Program-made: the position numbers and the translations under genes
Notes under the pieces: generated by a model
What the model saw: the letters and a program-made list of their open reading frames with translations, nothing else
Database searches by the model: none
What the model was told of the DNA's origin: nothing
Shown: positions 1 to 19,131 of the stretch, in pieces
Numbering within the stretch: the stretch's first letter is position 1
How the letters are laid out: every line of letters begins with the position of its first letter
Source: Pyrocephalus nanus
Taxonomy: Eukaryota > Chordata > Aves > Passeriformes > Tyrannidae
Length of the DNA stretch: 64,000 nt
Direction: 5' to 3'
Assembly: GCA_038380795.1 (NCBI GenBank)
Contig: CM076280.1
Span: forward strand, 12,150,501-12,214,500

Positions 1-1039
1 CAGGGATGGGGAGTGGGAGGAAGTATAGAACAATTGACAGACACCAAGAAGAGGGTCAGGGAGGAAGAGGAAGGGCGGCTGGAGGGCCAGCAGCAGATGC
101 CAGCCCATCCTTCTGGGCTGCCCAGAGCAGCTGGCATTTAACTCTGTAAGGGTCAACGTCAGTCTGGCTGTGACACCAAAATTGTTGGTGGGGCATCTCT
201 AATTTAAATAGTTGTTGCAGACAGTAAAGTATTTCTTGATGAAAGAAGTAAGTTACAAGAAGAATTAAAATTACCTGCACATCAGTGATTCAAATGTCTA
301 CAGACACCAGCAGGATTCCTGCTGCCAGAGCCTTCTGCATGAGCCCTGGGTGTGACATGACAGCATCCTGGAGCTGTTCAGGCTCTGTCAAATAGTTCAC
401 CACGTGGCTCCCACAATCATGTGGAGAGGAAAGCCTTACACTACAGGTCTGCTGCTCCTGTGGATAAACTCAGGGCTGAGCTGAGCCCAGAGCTGCCACA
501 GGAGATAGAGGTCATACAGCAGAATAGCTTCAATTCTTCTTCTGATTCTAAAGGCAAAGCAAGCTGTCCAGGATCCCTGAGGTCGTAAATGTCCCTTGGC
601 CTTCTTTTGACCCTATATACACCTTACATTCTTCCTTTAATGATTGACACTTGGTAGGTTTGTGCCTTCAGGCACCCTGAAGTTGTAGCTGCTTCTTCAT
701 CAAAGCAACTGTTTACAGCTGGTTTGAGTTGGATGCCAATAAACAGTATTCTTTTTGTCTCAAAATAAAAAGCAGCTTAAGCCCCTAATGATAAGGATTT
801 CGTGCTTTGTAGAGGAAAAAAATCAGCTAGGTTGGGACAGCCAATCACTCAGCTTAGCAAGTCGGAGTACTTTATACTTCCAGCTAAACTGCTTTTATCT
901 CCTCAAGTGAGAGGGCTATAGATTCTTATCATTGTGGCAGAAGTGATGAGGGTAACATCTTTAGTTGGAAATCATTGGCAACATGTGGAGAAAGCTTAAG
1001 ATGTTGTCACACTTTAACTTGGTCCTAATCTGTTCAAAG

Positions 1040-1400
1040 GCAGTTGATACTTTCTAACTGCGCCAGCAGGTAGTGAGAGGGAGTCAAAGACCGTCAGGGT
1101 GAAATAGCTCGCGCTTTTCTTTGGAGACTTTATGACTTTCATAAAGCGGATACAAAGACACTGTGGCGGTAACTGTTATTGTCTAAATGAAGAGCTTATG
1201 TTCACCCAACCATATTTCATTAACTTGTACACTCAAGCTTCTACATTTCCTGCCTGCTTGGTGCAGTGCTAGAAGCAGATCTTAAATATTTTAATGCCTA
1301 TTGTCAGTGAAGTGAGAACAAGAGCAACGTGTGGGTCAACCGTGTCTATACGCGACAATCTGACACGTCAGTCATGACGAGCACGGACAGGCATTTGCTG
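1040..1400. promoter_or_regulatory. candidate intronic enhancer in intron 2
   Basis: This block has more CpG than its surroundings and is dense in transcription-factor-like words. They include the inverted repeat CTTTATGA-CTT-TCATAAAG (1128-1146), SOX-like ATTGTC near 1180, and a cluster of four TGAC/GTCA half-sites at 1361-1378, including the palindrome GTCATGAC. No ORF explains it. The enhancer call is inference from motif density only. Confidence 0.3.
1128..1146. repeat. perfect 8-bp inverted repeat of HOX13/CDX-like sites
   Basis: The arms CTTTATGA (1128-1135) and TCATAAAG (1139-1146) are exact reverse complements around a 3-nt spacer. Each arm contains TCATAAA on one strand, close to the known HOX13/CDX preference. 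This is seen directly; binding is inference. Confidence 0.75.
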
Positions 1401-2104
1401 CATCTCACCTACAGCCCTCTCAGCATTCCCAGGGCAGCTGTTCTGTGACTTGTGATGTGTGTTGGTGTGAGATCCAAAAAAGGAATTGTTTTCCTTCCAA
1501 CAACAAATTAAGATACTGTGAACAACACTTGAATGTCAAAGCTGGGGGGGTTGTGAGGGAGGACTGAACTGCCAGTGGAGCTGAACATTTTTAAAGTCGT
1601 CCTCCCTCTCAGTGAGGACCCAATCCTGTTCCTGATGCTGCCAAAGGAGTTCTGCATCTCACTTACTTGACACCAAAGCTGACGTGGCTTCTTCTGCCTT
1701 TTTATCTTTAGCAGATGATCTCAAGAACTTCAGAGCTCCTGGTGAGCAAACTTCCATGCATTTCAGAAAATACTGTCTTTAAAAAAAAATGCATTTTGTC
1801 AACTTCATAGAAAGCACAGTCAGAGCAGGATTTCTTTTCAACCAGATACTCAACAAAGCACTTTGTTTTTGGAAACATATACATAACCCTCAGCAACATC
1901 ATGAGGCATTTCTGTGCTTTTATAGAACAATTTCAAGCCATACAAATTTTCTCTCTGAAAGAAAGGAATGCTGTGCTGATAAGGTATGGGGGGTGGGGGG
2001 TTGTACACTTTCTCTCTAACAAGCATCTCTTTTTTTCTCTCTCTCTGTGTATGATATATATACATACACATAACCAAAAGTTCAGTAGTATTTTCCAGCT
2101 TTGA

Positions 2105-2275
2105 CCTACTTACAGCTTCTCATTTAATTAAAAAAAAAATCGGAAAAAGTTAATAAAATGTTTAGACAAACCTTTCAGTCTAGTGAGCTTAAGGAAATAA
2201 TCCGCTTTGCATGCCTAATAATGTTGTTGGTGTCTAATGGGATTTCATTTTCACACATGTGGAAGTGTCCTGTGT
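2105..2275. promoter_or_regulatory. possible conserved non-coding segment with homeodomain/POU words
   Basis: It contains TTAATTA, TAATCC, CTTTGCATG, TAATAATG and TAATGGG in a short stretch with no ORF. The K50-type TAATCC and an octamer-like TTTGCAT lie within about 30 bp of each other. Conservation cannot be tested here, so confidence is low. Confidence 0.22.
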
Positions 2276-2760
2276 GATATATGTTTGACTGCTGGAATAA
2301 CTTAAAATCTGTGCAGACGTTCAAGGCAGGAGGAAGGTCTGGGCGTGCTGTAGGGCCCTGCTTACTGATAAATCTCTTTGTATGGGTTTAGAGTGTCTAG
2401 TTTCCTAAAGCCTGAATACAAACACAGATGCTGATAGCTGAGTCTTAGGACTCTGTCAACCATATTTGGCCTTACAGAAACCAGGAGATTTTGGTAGTTC
2501 TGTGTCTAATCTTAAAAATTCAGTTTATAGAGCAACTATAGTAGTCATCCATACTAAAATGACTAGGCTCCTCTTTTCATTAACTTAAAAGAGATGAATC
2601 AGATATTTGGAGCCTTCAAAAAAGCCTGTATTAATAGGGATATTTATTTTACACCGTAATATTAATAGTGGGTAATTGGCATAATGATAGTAAGAGTTAC
2701 TTCACATTACAAGAATAAATTACCATTCCTAAACGTTGCAGGAGACACCTTTAGTTGCCT

Positions 2761-2783
2761 GGGTTTTGGGGGTTGGGTTGGGG
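2761..2783 (+). other. G-quadruplex motif (telomere-like GGGTT runs)
   Basis: Four G-runs of 3, 5, 3 and 4 are separated by T4, T2 and T2 loops, which meets the canonical intramolecular quadruplex pattern on the + (sense) strand. It lies within intron 2, so it could form in both DNA and nascent RNA. It resembles vertebrate telomere repeat spacing but is not a TTAGGG array. Confidence 0.7.
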
Positions 2784-2789
2784 TTTTTT

Positions 2790-2816
2790 AGTGGTCCTTT
2801 TTCAGTGGTCCTTTTA
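2790..2816. repeat. 14-bp-period tandem duplication
   Basis: AGTGGTCCTTTTT is followed at a 14-bp offset by AGTGGTCCTTTTA. It sits immediately downstream of the G-quadruplex motif and is probably a local slippage product. Confidence 0.75.
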
Positions 2817-5399
2817 CAGAGTTTCTCCCAAAAGCTCCGTGCCTCTGGTAAGACTCTTCTGTCTTTATCAGAAGAACAAAGTTTGTGAAAGAATGACAAT
2901 AAAGAGAAACTGTGTGAGATGATCGGGAGAGAAAAATTTCATCTATTAAAGGTCAGGCTAAGAGAGCATGATTTAGAGCAGAATATAGCTGGGACTTTTG
3001 TAAGACAAGCAGCAACTTTTCATGCTCAAATGGGGATTCTTGGGTTAAATTGCTATCTTTGAGTTCTGAACTTGGAAAGGTATTAAAGTGGAATTAAACC
3101 TTTACACAATCCTGCTCTTGTGTCATTCAGGATTTTTTTGGGTTCTGTTTAATTGTACATCACAGTAGGGTTCTGAGTGACTGGTGCTCTAAAGAAATGA
3201 GGGGTAGGGTTAAGTCTGCAGCCCACTGCTCCCTGCTAATCCTTCTTGTTCCTTGAAGAAGGATTTACTTTTGCTGCCAGCTTGTGAAAGACTTTGCTCC
3301 TCCCGAAGAGATTGTTGTGGCTTTCCTGGGGAGGTGTGGTTGCTATAGCAGGGAGTCACGCCTGGGTATTCTCTCAAACCCTACTGAGAATGGGCCAAAA
3401 AAGAGCCGAAGAAGAGTAAAACTGGAGATTAAAAAATGGAACAATGGGAGACAGGAAGATAGGAGTGGGAACAAATGGGAATTACAGCACCAAAAATAAT
3501 GCAAAGTGACAAAAAGAGGAAATAGAAAAATAATAGCTGATAGTCAGACTGAAAAGACAAGCACTACAAAAGAACAATTTATTTTCAACAGGCAAAGAAC
3601 TTAAAAGGGCATCTGGGAAATAAGACACAGCCCTATGTTGAGTGCTTTTTTGGTTCTTACTGTATTGCAGGCATATATGTACCAAGTACACTAAACTGCT
3701 TCATGCCCTCTTGATTTTACTTTTGCCACAATATATTTATTCAAAACAAAGCCTTCTTGGGTTTTAAACTGTGCGTTTACTTCTTTGCTGTTAAATGATG
3801 TTTCTAATTGTGTCTGTTCCTCGGGACTAAGCATAAGATTATTCCGGCCTTTTCATATAAAATATTGGCGTGCAGATCAATAACAGAAGAAAAGATGCAG
3901 CTCTGCTCCAATTCTGTTCTTGAATGCTTTCCAGAGAAATAACTGCCTCTGCGAGGATGCCAGTGGGCACTTGGTTTTGCTGCTGCTTAGCGGAGACAAA
4001 TTCTTCAGCTCGTGCCATGGCGATGCCCTGACGCCTGTACCTGGCTGTGCCCCAGGCTGTGCCCCCTCCTCGCCCTGCTGCAGCTCCCTTTGACTCAGCC
4101 AGCTCATCCCTGTATCGTAAAGAGCTTTCCTGTAGGAGTTCTAGAAGCTGTATTTTACTCCTAAACCCCTTCGTTCTACCCCTGAAATGCAGCATAATTG
4201 TGCAAAGATCCGAACCTTTCCATCTTGGTGAAAGATGCAGAAATTTTCATTCAGTGTGAAGTTGGTCACAATACAAATAGAATTTAAAAAGGAGCCAGTG
4301 CCACATCTAACAGCAAATCTCTCTGAATGCTTTTCCTGCACCCTACTGCTTTATATATAGGGGAGGCAGAGAGATGTAACAGATGAAACATTTTGTTTAT
4401 GAAGTGTCTATGTTTTGTTTTATTTCACATGTTTTTGCAATATAGATAACAGATTACACCGCAGAGCTTTCATTGCCTTGTGCTATAAAGATACTATAAA
4501 GCCTTTCTGGGTATTAATAATAGATTGTGTTGATGAGTTTGGAGAAGCTGGCAATAGACCCCCCACTGCAAAGACATTAACACCACAGGACTAAGGTATC
4601 TTTCCCTTGCAAATCAGTTGCTAAATTGGCTGTGCTGATGAGTTTGGGCACAAGTTGTCCTACAACATCACTGCAGCAGGCACAGGAAGTGATTTTGTTT
4701 TATACTGGCAAATAACGTTTCTTTCTCTTAATGTTCTTAGTTGCAAGGAAAGGCTCTGTGTAAATTCTTTCCCTAAGTCATTCTTGCCAGCCAAGAAATA
4801 ACTTAGAAATTACATTTGAATTGCTTTGACATATGATTTTTTTTTTCTGTAAAAGTGAAGGCCGGGGCTGTGAATCACCAGCAGTACAATTTCCCTGCTT
4901 ATGGGGCCTTTAGGGTGAAATCTCATATAAAAATTACATTAGAAGAATTTCCCTGTGTTGTTGGTGATGTAAATTCAAAGACAACTGTAAATTCAGTGTG
5001 CCACTTAGTGAAAAAGAAGGATAAGATGTCAGCCAGAGCAGAAAACATTCGTGGGCTGGAGCCAGTGGTCCCAGCCCTGAGTAGGACTGTGCCACGGGGC
5101 CCTGCCACAGGATATTAGCAAGGGGGTAAAGGGAGGAAATAAAGGTGGATTTATTTTAAAATGTGTAAATAACTGACTAAAAATCCAAGGGAAGAAAAAC
5201 AAGAACACAGTTGGGTTTTGGTGACCCCCAGGCTGGGCAGAGCTACAGCAGAAGCACAAGCTCCCCAACACTTATGATGCTTTTACAGCCCTGTGGTGTG
5301 ATTTGGAAAATGCAAAAAGCACAGCAGCAGCCTCTTTGAAACTCATGGACAAAAATAACATCATTTCACAAATGTTTGCACTGCCTAAAAATATTATTC

Positions 5400-5423
5400 T
5401 AACAAAATCATCATATTTTGTTA
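5400..5423. repeat. 9-bp inverted repeat (TAACAAAAT / ATTTTGTTA)
   Basis: Exact reverse-complement arms flank the 6-nt spacer CATCAT. The surrounding 5380-5480 is rich in homeodomain-like words (TTAATTGC, CAATTCAATTGG). It may be a dimeric binding site or chance in AT-rich DNA. Confidence 0.7.
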
Positions 5424-7379
5424 ATTCATTAAGGCTTCTTAATTGCAACCCTGGCTTTATCAATTCAATTGGTGCCCTTAACTTTTATAACAGTTTCTGT
5501 TCTACAGAACAGATTAGGAGAAAATTGCAGCCATAATCTGTACAGTAAAATTGCTGTGCTATAAAGAGAAATGGGAGTAGCTGAGAAGAGCAATTGGATT
5601 CCCAAAGGTGGAGCACAGTAGAGCAATATCAGTGACTTTGTAAATGAAAAATTGTTTTAATTCCCTTCTAACAGCAATAATTCGATTCTTCATAAATTTT
5701 CCCATCAAAATGTTGTAAGAAAAAATGCTATGAAGTAGAACAGCATGGCAGTGATGGAAGACAGTTGAACCAAGTGGACAATTAGGAGATGAAAATTAAG
5801 CAAAGAGAAGAATTCATTCTGTCACGTTCTGCTCAAAGCAAGAAACTCCTCTGCACTTTGCATTTTTTGTTGTACTTTGTAGCTAAGGGAGGTGTAACTC
5901 TTCAGGTCATTCTAGCCCCACTTCAGCAAGTTGCATTAGGATGTAGGCTTTGAACTGTGTGTGTCTTTGTGCTTTTGTCTGAGCATCCCAGTTCTGCCTG
6001 GAGCTGCTCCTGCCCAGAGGTGTGGGCTGGCCAGCGAGTGCTGGGCCACCTGCAGAGGGATCGTGAGGGGACTCGCAGGAGGGAAGTCACACAAAGGGTG
6101 GTGTTTCTGTGGGCTTGGTTTGACACACGCTGTTGTCCAGGTATGGCCAGGCTGAGGTGCTCCTGGGGCCGCACTGGTGGGTCTGTCTCTGGTGGGAAGA
6201 CCAAGGATGGGAGCCAATGGCTCTGACAGTCAAAGTCCCACCAGCTTCAGAACAAGACTTGGCATGGGATAACACGTTGTTGCTATTGTTATTTTAGCCA
6301 TCAGCTTGCCTTGGCAGGGCAGTACATCATTCCTCATGGGAATATAGGTAAAATATTTAGGGGAAGAAAAAGTCACTCGGTACCAAGACAGGTGACACGT
6401 GTTACCTGTGAGTCCAAATCTGCATTGTGAAGTGCGGATTTGATGCAAGCTTTCACCAGGAGCTGGTGTTCATACTACAGCACCTGGGCTTAAATAAATA
6501 AATATTTTCTTCAGTTCTTCCTGAGGAAGAAAAAGGTTTCTTTGTTTTAGTTTCTTTCTAAATATTACAATATTTTTCCTAGAAGCTTTTAATTTTTGCG
6601 CATTTTATTACTACTCAGTGAAAGGGAATTAGCTTTCTTCTACTGAAGTTTCAGCTATGAAATTGGCTTTAATAAACTATGTAATTATTTCTTCTGCAGG
6701 GAAAATATTTTAAATGGAATGTTTCTTTTTTAAGGATAGGGGTTTTTTTTCAAATCATAAAATTATAATATTTCTGTTTTGCGTTACGGCATTTGAAATG
6801 TTTTGAATGTTCAGAATTGAATGTAACCAAGCAACAGTTTTTGCTCTTTGTAAGCACCCATGAGCTGTAAGATGCTACAAAAATGTTCAAGTCCTGGGCT
6901 GGAAAAGGCCCACTCACAGTGTTTTCCCCATTCTATGTCATCTAAAGAAAGAAATATTAAAATTTCTCCCAAAGAACAAGTAACAGATGTCTTTCATTAG
7001 TAATTTAATTTCTTCTCTTAATAAAACTCAGTTGTGTGAAAAGCATAATATATTTTACTTCAGCTCTACCCTGTTTGGTGTCACAGGAGTGCAGAACGAG
7101 TTCCTGGTGGCGGAACAGGCTGAGAGGGGTGTCCCAGGAGGGTGTGAGAGGAGGGAAGAGCATCAGAGCTAGAGACCACACTGACAGTATTCACAAAAGC
7201 TTGCAACCACCATCTTTGCATATTTATTAAATAAAGAAAAACCAGGTATTTACTGTGATTCCTGCAACACATAATGTCAGAATAATGCAGACAGGGAAAT
7301 GATTGAAGGTCTCTGATAGGCAGGCAGCAGCATCTGTCCTCTTGCATATATCAAACACAGCTTAATAACTTCCTATTTA

Positions 7380-7570
7380 CTGCTTTATGGCAGAGGCCCA
7401 GTAAATAAACAACCTGTCTGAATTAGTCTATTTTTCTACTGCTGTCCTATATAACAAACCTCTTGAACCACACTTAATGTGAACAGCAAATTTCACACTG
7501 CACATGGAGGTCTCTCAGCACAGATTAAATTAGTTATAATAAAGCAATTAAAATCTATTTGCCCACAGAC
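7380..7570. promoter_or_regulatory. possible conserved non-coding segment in intron 2
   Basis: It combines a HOX-like TTTATGGC, a forkhead-like GTAAATAAACAA and several TTAAT/ATTA words within 190 bp. No ORF and no repeat signature explain it. The call is weak and rests on motif content only. Confidence 0.22.
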
Positions 7571-9329
7571 AGGAGGAAATGAAGGACCTGGGTGAGCCAT
7601 AGAAAGGTAAAGGGTAAGTTGTCAGAACACCAGGAGAGTAAACAGCAGAGCCGTGATTCTCAGGAGCAAAGCAGGGTCAAACTTACTGTGAGATAACTGC
7701 ATGGGAGATAATAAATCAGGGGTCCATGTTGCACACCAGATGGCTGTGCCATGCAGGAAGGCACAGTGGATCATGTAACTGTGGTTGTTTCTAAGGATTA
7801 CTGATTCAGCCTGACTTCACAGGGATATCCTAACAAATAAAATCTTTATGGCCTCTTCCGCTGGTGAACATTTTCATCTACTGTTTAAAGACAGGAACAC
7901 ATGTCTTAGCATTTGCATTGCCCCTGATACAAATTAATTTAAGTTCACCCAGTTTTAGCTGGTAAAGACTTTTTGATTATCTAATACTGTAAAGTTGCTT
8001 CACAGCATTTATTGTAGATACTCCAATGGACAGACAGGCCATTGTTCCAAGCTTTAGCTTGGCTGAATCCCACAAGTGTTCCAGGCATAGAGGCAAACAC
8101 ACTTAAAAACTCCTAAACCTATTGAGTTGTCTTTCAAAATTGTCTAGGCAACAGAATTTATTTATAAAACTCTGCAATCGTTGATTCAAAACAAGGTTTT
8201 CTTGTTCTGCTTTTCTGCTTTGTCCTCTTTGAACAATTTTCTTTGGAATGTTTTCGTTGTGCTTAGGAGTCAGAGATTTCCTGGGGCTTCTAATAAAGGC
8301 ATTTGATTTCCACTCTCCACATACTTTTACAAGTCCAAGGATTTTGAGGTTTGACATTAACTTAAGAGGTCTGGAGATAATCAGCCATGGGCATAAAAAG
8401 CCTGAGTTATGCAAATTATTTGTAAAATGTATAGAAAGCAAAAGAAATATTCCTTTAAATGTGGTTGGTGTGGAACAGAGGCTTTGTCTCAGCACAGAAT
8501 ATCTGTGTGCTCCACTTAAAATTTATGGCTTTGATTGAAACCTGTAAAGGGGTGATCTGTAAAGTATTCCTGCTATCCTACACTTCCCAACAGGTTTATT
8601 ACCGTTCGTTTATAAAATGAACAGTCTAACGAGCAGTGGTTTAGATCACAGCTATCAAAGTCTGGTCATTTGTCAAGATTAGTTTCCTGTTGTGAGATTG
8701 CCTTGTGCAAAAAGAGTGCATAACCTTGGGCTCCTCTTGGGAAGCTGAAAAAATATCTATTAACGATTTATAAGATAGATGTAATGAAGATTTTATAATC
8801 TCAGAATTCAATCCAACAAGGTCCTCTGTGTGTGTGTAGTGCATATTATAGTGCAGAGAATACCTGTGTACAGAGGAGGGAATTTCCTTGACAGTGGGCA
8901 AATTCGAGATATGAAGTCCACGCAGTATTGTCAGGGCAATTTAATGTTAATTTGAATGAGTTAATACTACCCTGATACCAGCATAATTCGTTATAGCTAA
9001 AAGGCTGCCTTGGGAAGCACTGTTGCAAAAACATCAGCTTAGTCAATTGCCAGTAAATAACACAAAATATTTTTTGTTCACGTTAGACATTTTTATTTTG
9101 AAGAAAAATTAAAAAACCCGAACACTCAGTAAGGCGGCATGACAGTGAAGGTGCTGCTCGGGGAAACTCCACAGGACAAGGAGGTTATTGTCATGTCTCA
9201 GGTAGAGGGAAGGTACGAGGTATTTATGCTTTCCTGGGCTTTCCTCTTAGAAATTATCTGTAAACGATGTTAACATCTATGTTTTCGCTGTCACTGGATG
9301 GTAGCACATTGTGTGGTTTGCTTGGGACA

Positions 9330-9760
9330 AAACCGGAGGCAGCCGCAGCCCTACCTGGGGCGATCACAGCCCTAGCTGAGAACAGCCCCGCCAAGGCCAA
9401 GCCCGCACCACCCGTGTGCTCCCGCGGCATCCCCCGGCACACACCCCTCCCGGGAAAGGCTCCCCGCTCTCCCCTCGCTGGGGTGGGAAGGTGGGACGGG
9501 GTCCCTGGAGTCCGTTTTTGAACGTTTCCCAGCCCGGCAGCGCTGAGGGACACGCGGACGGCTGTGGAGCCCCAGGGCGGCCGGAGCCGCCGCGGTCCCG
9601 GTCCCAGCGGGGCATCCGCACGTCGGGGCCTCCCCGACCCTCCCGGCAGCTTCCCAGCCCCGGCAGAGGCGGGGGGACTGCGCCCTCGCACCAGCCCTGC
9701 CAGTCCGGGGCTTTCCAGGTACGCCCCGTCCTAAGGACACCCCTGGGACGGAGGCGCCAA
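9330..9760. promoter_or_regulatory. isolated intragenic CpG island
   Basis: About 40 CpG dinucleotides occur in roughly 425 bp of GC-rich sequence, flanked on both sides by AT-rich intron. The island includes GC-box-like runs and an E2F-like GGCGCC at 9751-9756. A possible splice donor, CCAG then GTACGC, lies at 9719. It is about 1.8 kb upstream of exon 3. It could be an alternative or antisense promoter, a Polycomb-type orphan island of a developmental gene, or an enhancer. The long ORFs on both strands are explained by the composition. Confidence 0.75.
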
Positions 9761-9822
9761 GTTTGGTTAAAGGAGTCAAATAGGTTTAAGCAGTTAAATA
9801 GAAACAACTTTTTTCAGTGCTC

Positions 9823-9841
9823 TTTTTTTTTTTTTTTTTTT
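9823..9841 (+). repeat. poly(T) tract, 19 nt
   Basis: This is an uninterrupted T run just downstream of the CpG island. No retroposon body is recognisable beside it, so it is treated as a simple repeat. Confidence 0.9.
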
Positions 9842-11408
9842 CTCCTTTGTGTGTTAATCCTTTCAGATATGTTATTGTGTAGAGATAAAAATATTTTCTG
9901 CTTAGGAATTTGCTGGCCGGAGTATTGTAAGGAAAACCTTGCGGACAAAGCCAGCATGAAATAAGTATGAAATAAGCCAGCCTGTTCGTGGCAGTGCCCA
10001 AGGGTTCTGCGTGGCGTTAGTTTCCTTTTGATCGAGTTAATTCATTATATACTCCGAAAACAAACCACTCAGTCCACCTTGCACAGCTGTTACCTTGAGG
10101 TTGTGGTTGTACAAAGGTGTGCACTGAGCCAGCCAGGCTCCCAGTGCAATCACTCCTTGGTACAGCTGGGGAACCCCCCCAGTTCCCGTCTCTCAGATGT
10201 TCACTGAATGCTGTGTGCAACCACACTGACATTTGCTTTTCCCTCCTGCCCACTCTGACTCCAGTCCTTTGTTGAGGGCTCGTGACTGCCATTTTCCTGC
10301 ACTTCTCAGCTCAGACAAAATGGAGGCTCTGGAGGAATGAGTAACTGCTACAGTCTCTGTCTTCTAAAATCAAAGAAAATTGCCTTTTTTTGTAAAAAAT
10401 TATAATTTTGATGATGAAGAAGAAAGATCAGTGGACCCTGCGCTAAAAGGCAGAATATAGTTTTGTTCCTGTGAGCACACGAGTGCAGTTGTGTTCATTG
10501 CCTAGCTGAAATGTAAATGTTCACACACCTTGCGCTGTGATGTATTGCCATAAAAGACACTGAATTTCAAATCACCAGCCCACTGTGTGACACAGGGACG
10601 TAACTTAGCGATTTGTCTTTATTTGAGGCAGCCCTCTTTTGAAAAGCTCACTTAGGGAGATTCCCAGCTGACATTAGAGAAGCAAAATAAAATTAATCTA
10701 AATAATTCTAACTTTATCTTTAAAAATTAATGATGGATGAAAGAGGAGGTTTATAGAGGTTTAGTAAGAACTAGTCTGGATACAGTGTGTGCTCTAGAGT
10801 CTGTGATTATAGTGGTAATTTAGCAGATTGTATCACTGCCTATCTCTGCCAAAGGATGTTTCACACCATTTAAAATGCACAGTATTCCCTTCAGAGACAG
10901 GTTGTTCTGGAATAACTCAACATCCGAAGAAAAGCCTTCTTATTGCACTCCTCTCTTTATCGATTGCATGTGTGCAATTGCATGTGCGTGCATCGGCTTC
11001 GCCTCAGCCAGAGCACTGAGTTTTCCTGCTCATTTCTCTGTTCGTTTACCAGTGTCCTCAGAGACAGACAATACCAAAAATGGAAAGCCATGAAATCTGT
11101 TCAGAAAAGGGTTTAAGTGCTGAAACCAGAGAGCCTGCATAAAACAAAGCATGTGCTGGCCCTTTCTCTCAAAGGTAAATTAAAATACATTTGGGTTTGG
11201 GCAAGTTATCTAACTCTGGGAGCTTCCTTTTGTTTCTCATTTTGAAGAGGAAAAAAAACATTGTGATAAGGACTGATCTTAGTGGGCTTTATCCAGCAAA
11301 GGCGATTTGGGGAATCTCGAGGCCAAAGAGATTGAGATTTGAATAAATTGCATGCCTGTGATGTTTCCAAGCCTAAGGACACGAGTCTCACAGCGTGCAG
11401 GAGCATGA

Positions 11409-18292
<6,884 letters not shown>

Positions 18293-18442
18293 AAATAAGA
18301 AAACAAACAGCCGGCGTGTGTTTAGCCAGTGACTTTTCCAGTGCAGACTCTACAGCCATATGTTGCCCAGCTCTTCCTTCACAGTGACTCTGCTGCCTCT
18401 GGACTGCAAAGAGCATTTTTTTAGGAAGACTGTCTCTGTTTG

Positions 18443-18501
18443 CATATATGTGTATGTATGTATATATACTTTAATACCTACCTACCTACATACATATATA
18501 G
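18443..18501 (+). repeat. TATG/TACC simple repeat able to fold back
   Basis: A TGTATG-rich stretch is followed after about 15 nt by a CCTACCTACATACATATATA-like stretch that is largely its reverse complement, so a hairpin in the UTR RNA is possible. It includes UGUAUAUA at 18459-18466, a match to the Pumilio-binding consensus UGUANAUA. Confidence 0.6.
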
Positions 18502-18707
18502 AGAAACAAAACACATCCACCCGTCCCATACCCTTGATTCCCAGCCTGCACCAGACCACGAGACAAGCATGGAAGGAACAGAAGAACCTGCTCGTCCTCA
18601 GCCTTTGATTTGGTTTGGTTTGAGCTCGTCATCCTAAAGGAAATGGATTTTGTGGAAAGCTAGACCTTTTCCTCCTTTCTCTCTTCCTTTCTTTTGGATG
18701 TTTAAAC

Positions 18708-18728
18708 TTTTTTTTTTTTTTTTTTTTT
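18708..18728 (+). repeat. poly(T) tract, 21 nt
   Basis: This is an uninterrupted T run in the early 3' UTR, preceded by a pyrimidine-rich stretch from about 18667. In RNA it would be a U-tract just upstream of the first AATAAA. Confidence 0.9.
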
Positions 18729-18765
18729 AAAGCTGCTGATACTGACATCAGTTGACCATATGACA

Positions 18766-18771
18766 AATAAA
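18766..18771 (+). terminator. LMX1B: polyadenylation signal AATAAA (proximal)
   Basis: A canonical hexamer about 475 nt after the stop, 37 nt downstream of a U-tract. It could produce a short-UTR form. No strong GU-rich element was noted directly after it. Confidence 0.4.
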
Positions 18772-19000
18772 TCAAAGAAACTGGAGATTCCTCCCTTTTC
18801 TTACTGCATGATTCATACTATGTTGTGGATAAATTGCCATTTGAACTGTGGGAAGTTAATGTAAATGTGATGTTCAACATTTGTTTCCTTTCTACGCTTT
18901 TTCTACATAACCTAGATCTGCTCATTAGTTTATAGCCCTTATGCATATGATACTGAGGAAACTGGTTAACAGTATTTGTGGAGAAAGCCAGTGATTTCAG

Positions 19001-19006
19001 AATAAA
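19001..19006 (+). terminator. LMX1B: polyadenylation signal AATAAA
   Basis: A canonical hexamer followed by an A-rich stretch and then GGTCTATGACTCTGG. It is a second proximal candidate; usage is unknown. Confidence 0.35.
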
Positions 19007-19111
19007 AAAGGTCTATGACTCTGGAGAGGACACGCACATTAGGGACAGAGGCATGTAGGTTACCGTTGATCTTAAATAATTAAAACTAAGGGTGCTTACG
19101 AGACAGTTTTA

Positions 19112-19131
19112 TTTTTTTTTTTTTTTTTTTT
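19112..19131 (+). repeat. poly(T) tract, 20 nt
   Basis: An uninterrupted T run in the putative 3' UTR, about 105 nt after the second AATAAA. In RNA it would be a U-rich downstream element. Confidence 0.9.

Noticed and set aside
1066..1085. CTCF-like GCGCCAGCAGGTAGTGAG
   Set aside because: Mismatches fall on key G and C positions of the core; weaker than the 33297 site.
9254..9964. Overlapping ORFs of 130-180 codons on both strands in the CpG island
   Set aside because: Open frames occur on both strands at once, as expected where GC is high and stops are rare. The peptides are Pro/Gly/Arg-rich with no domain.
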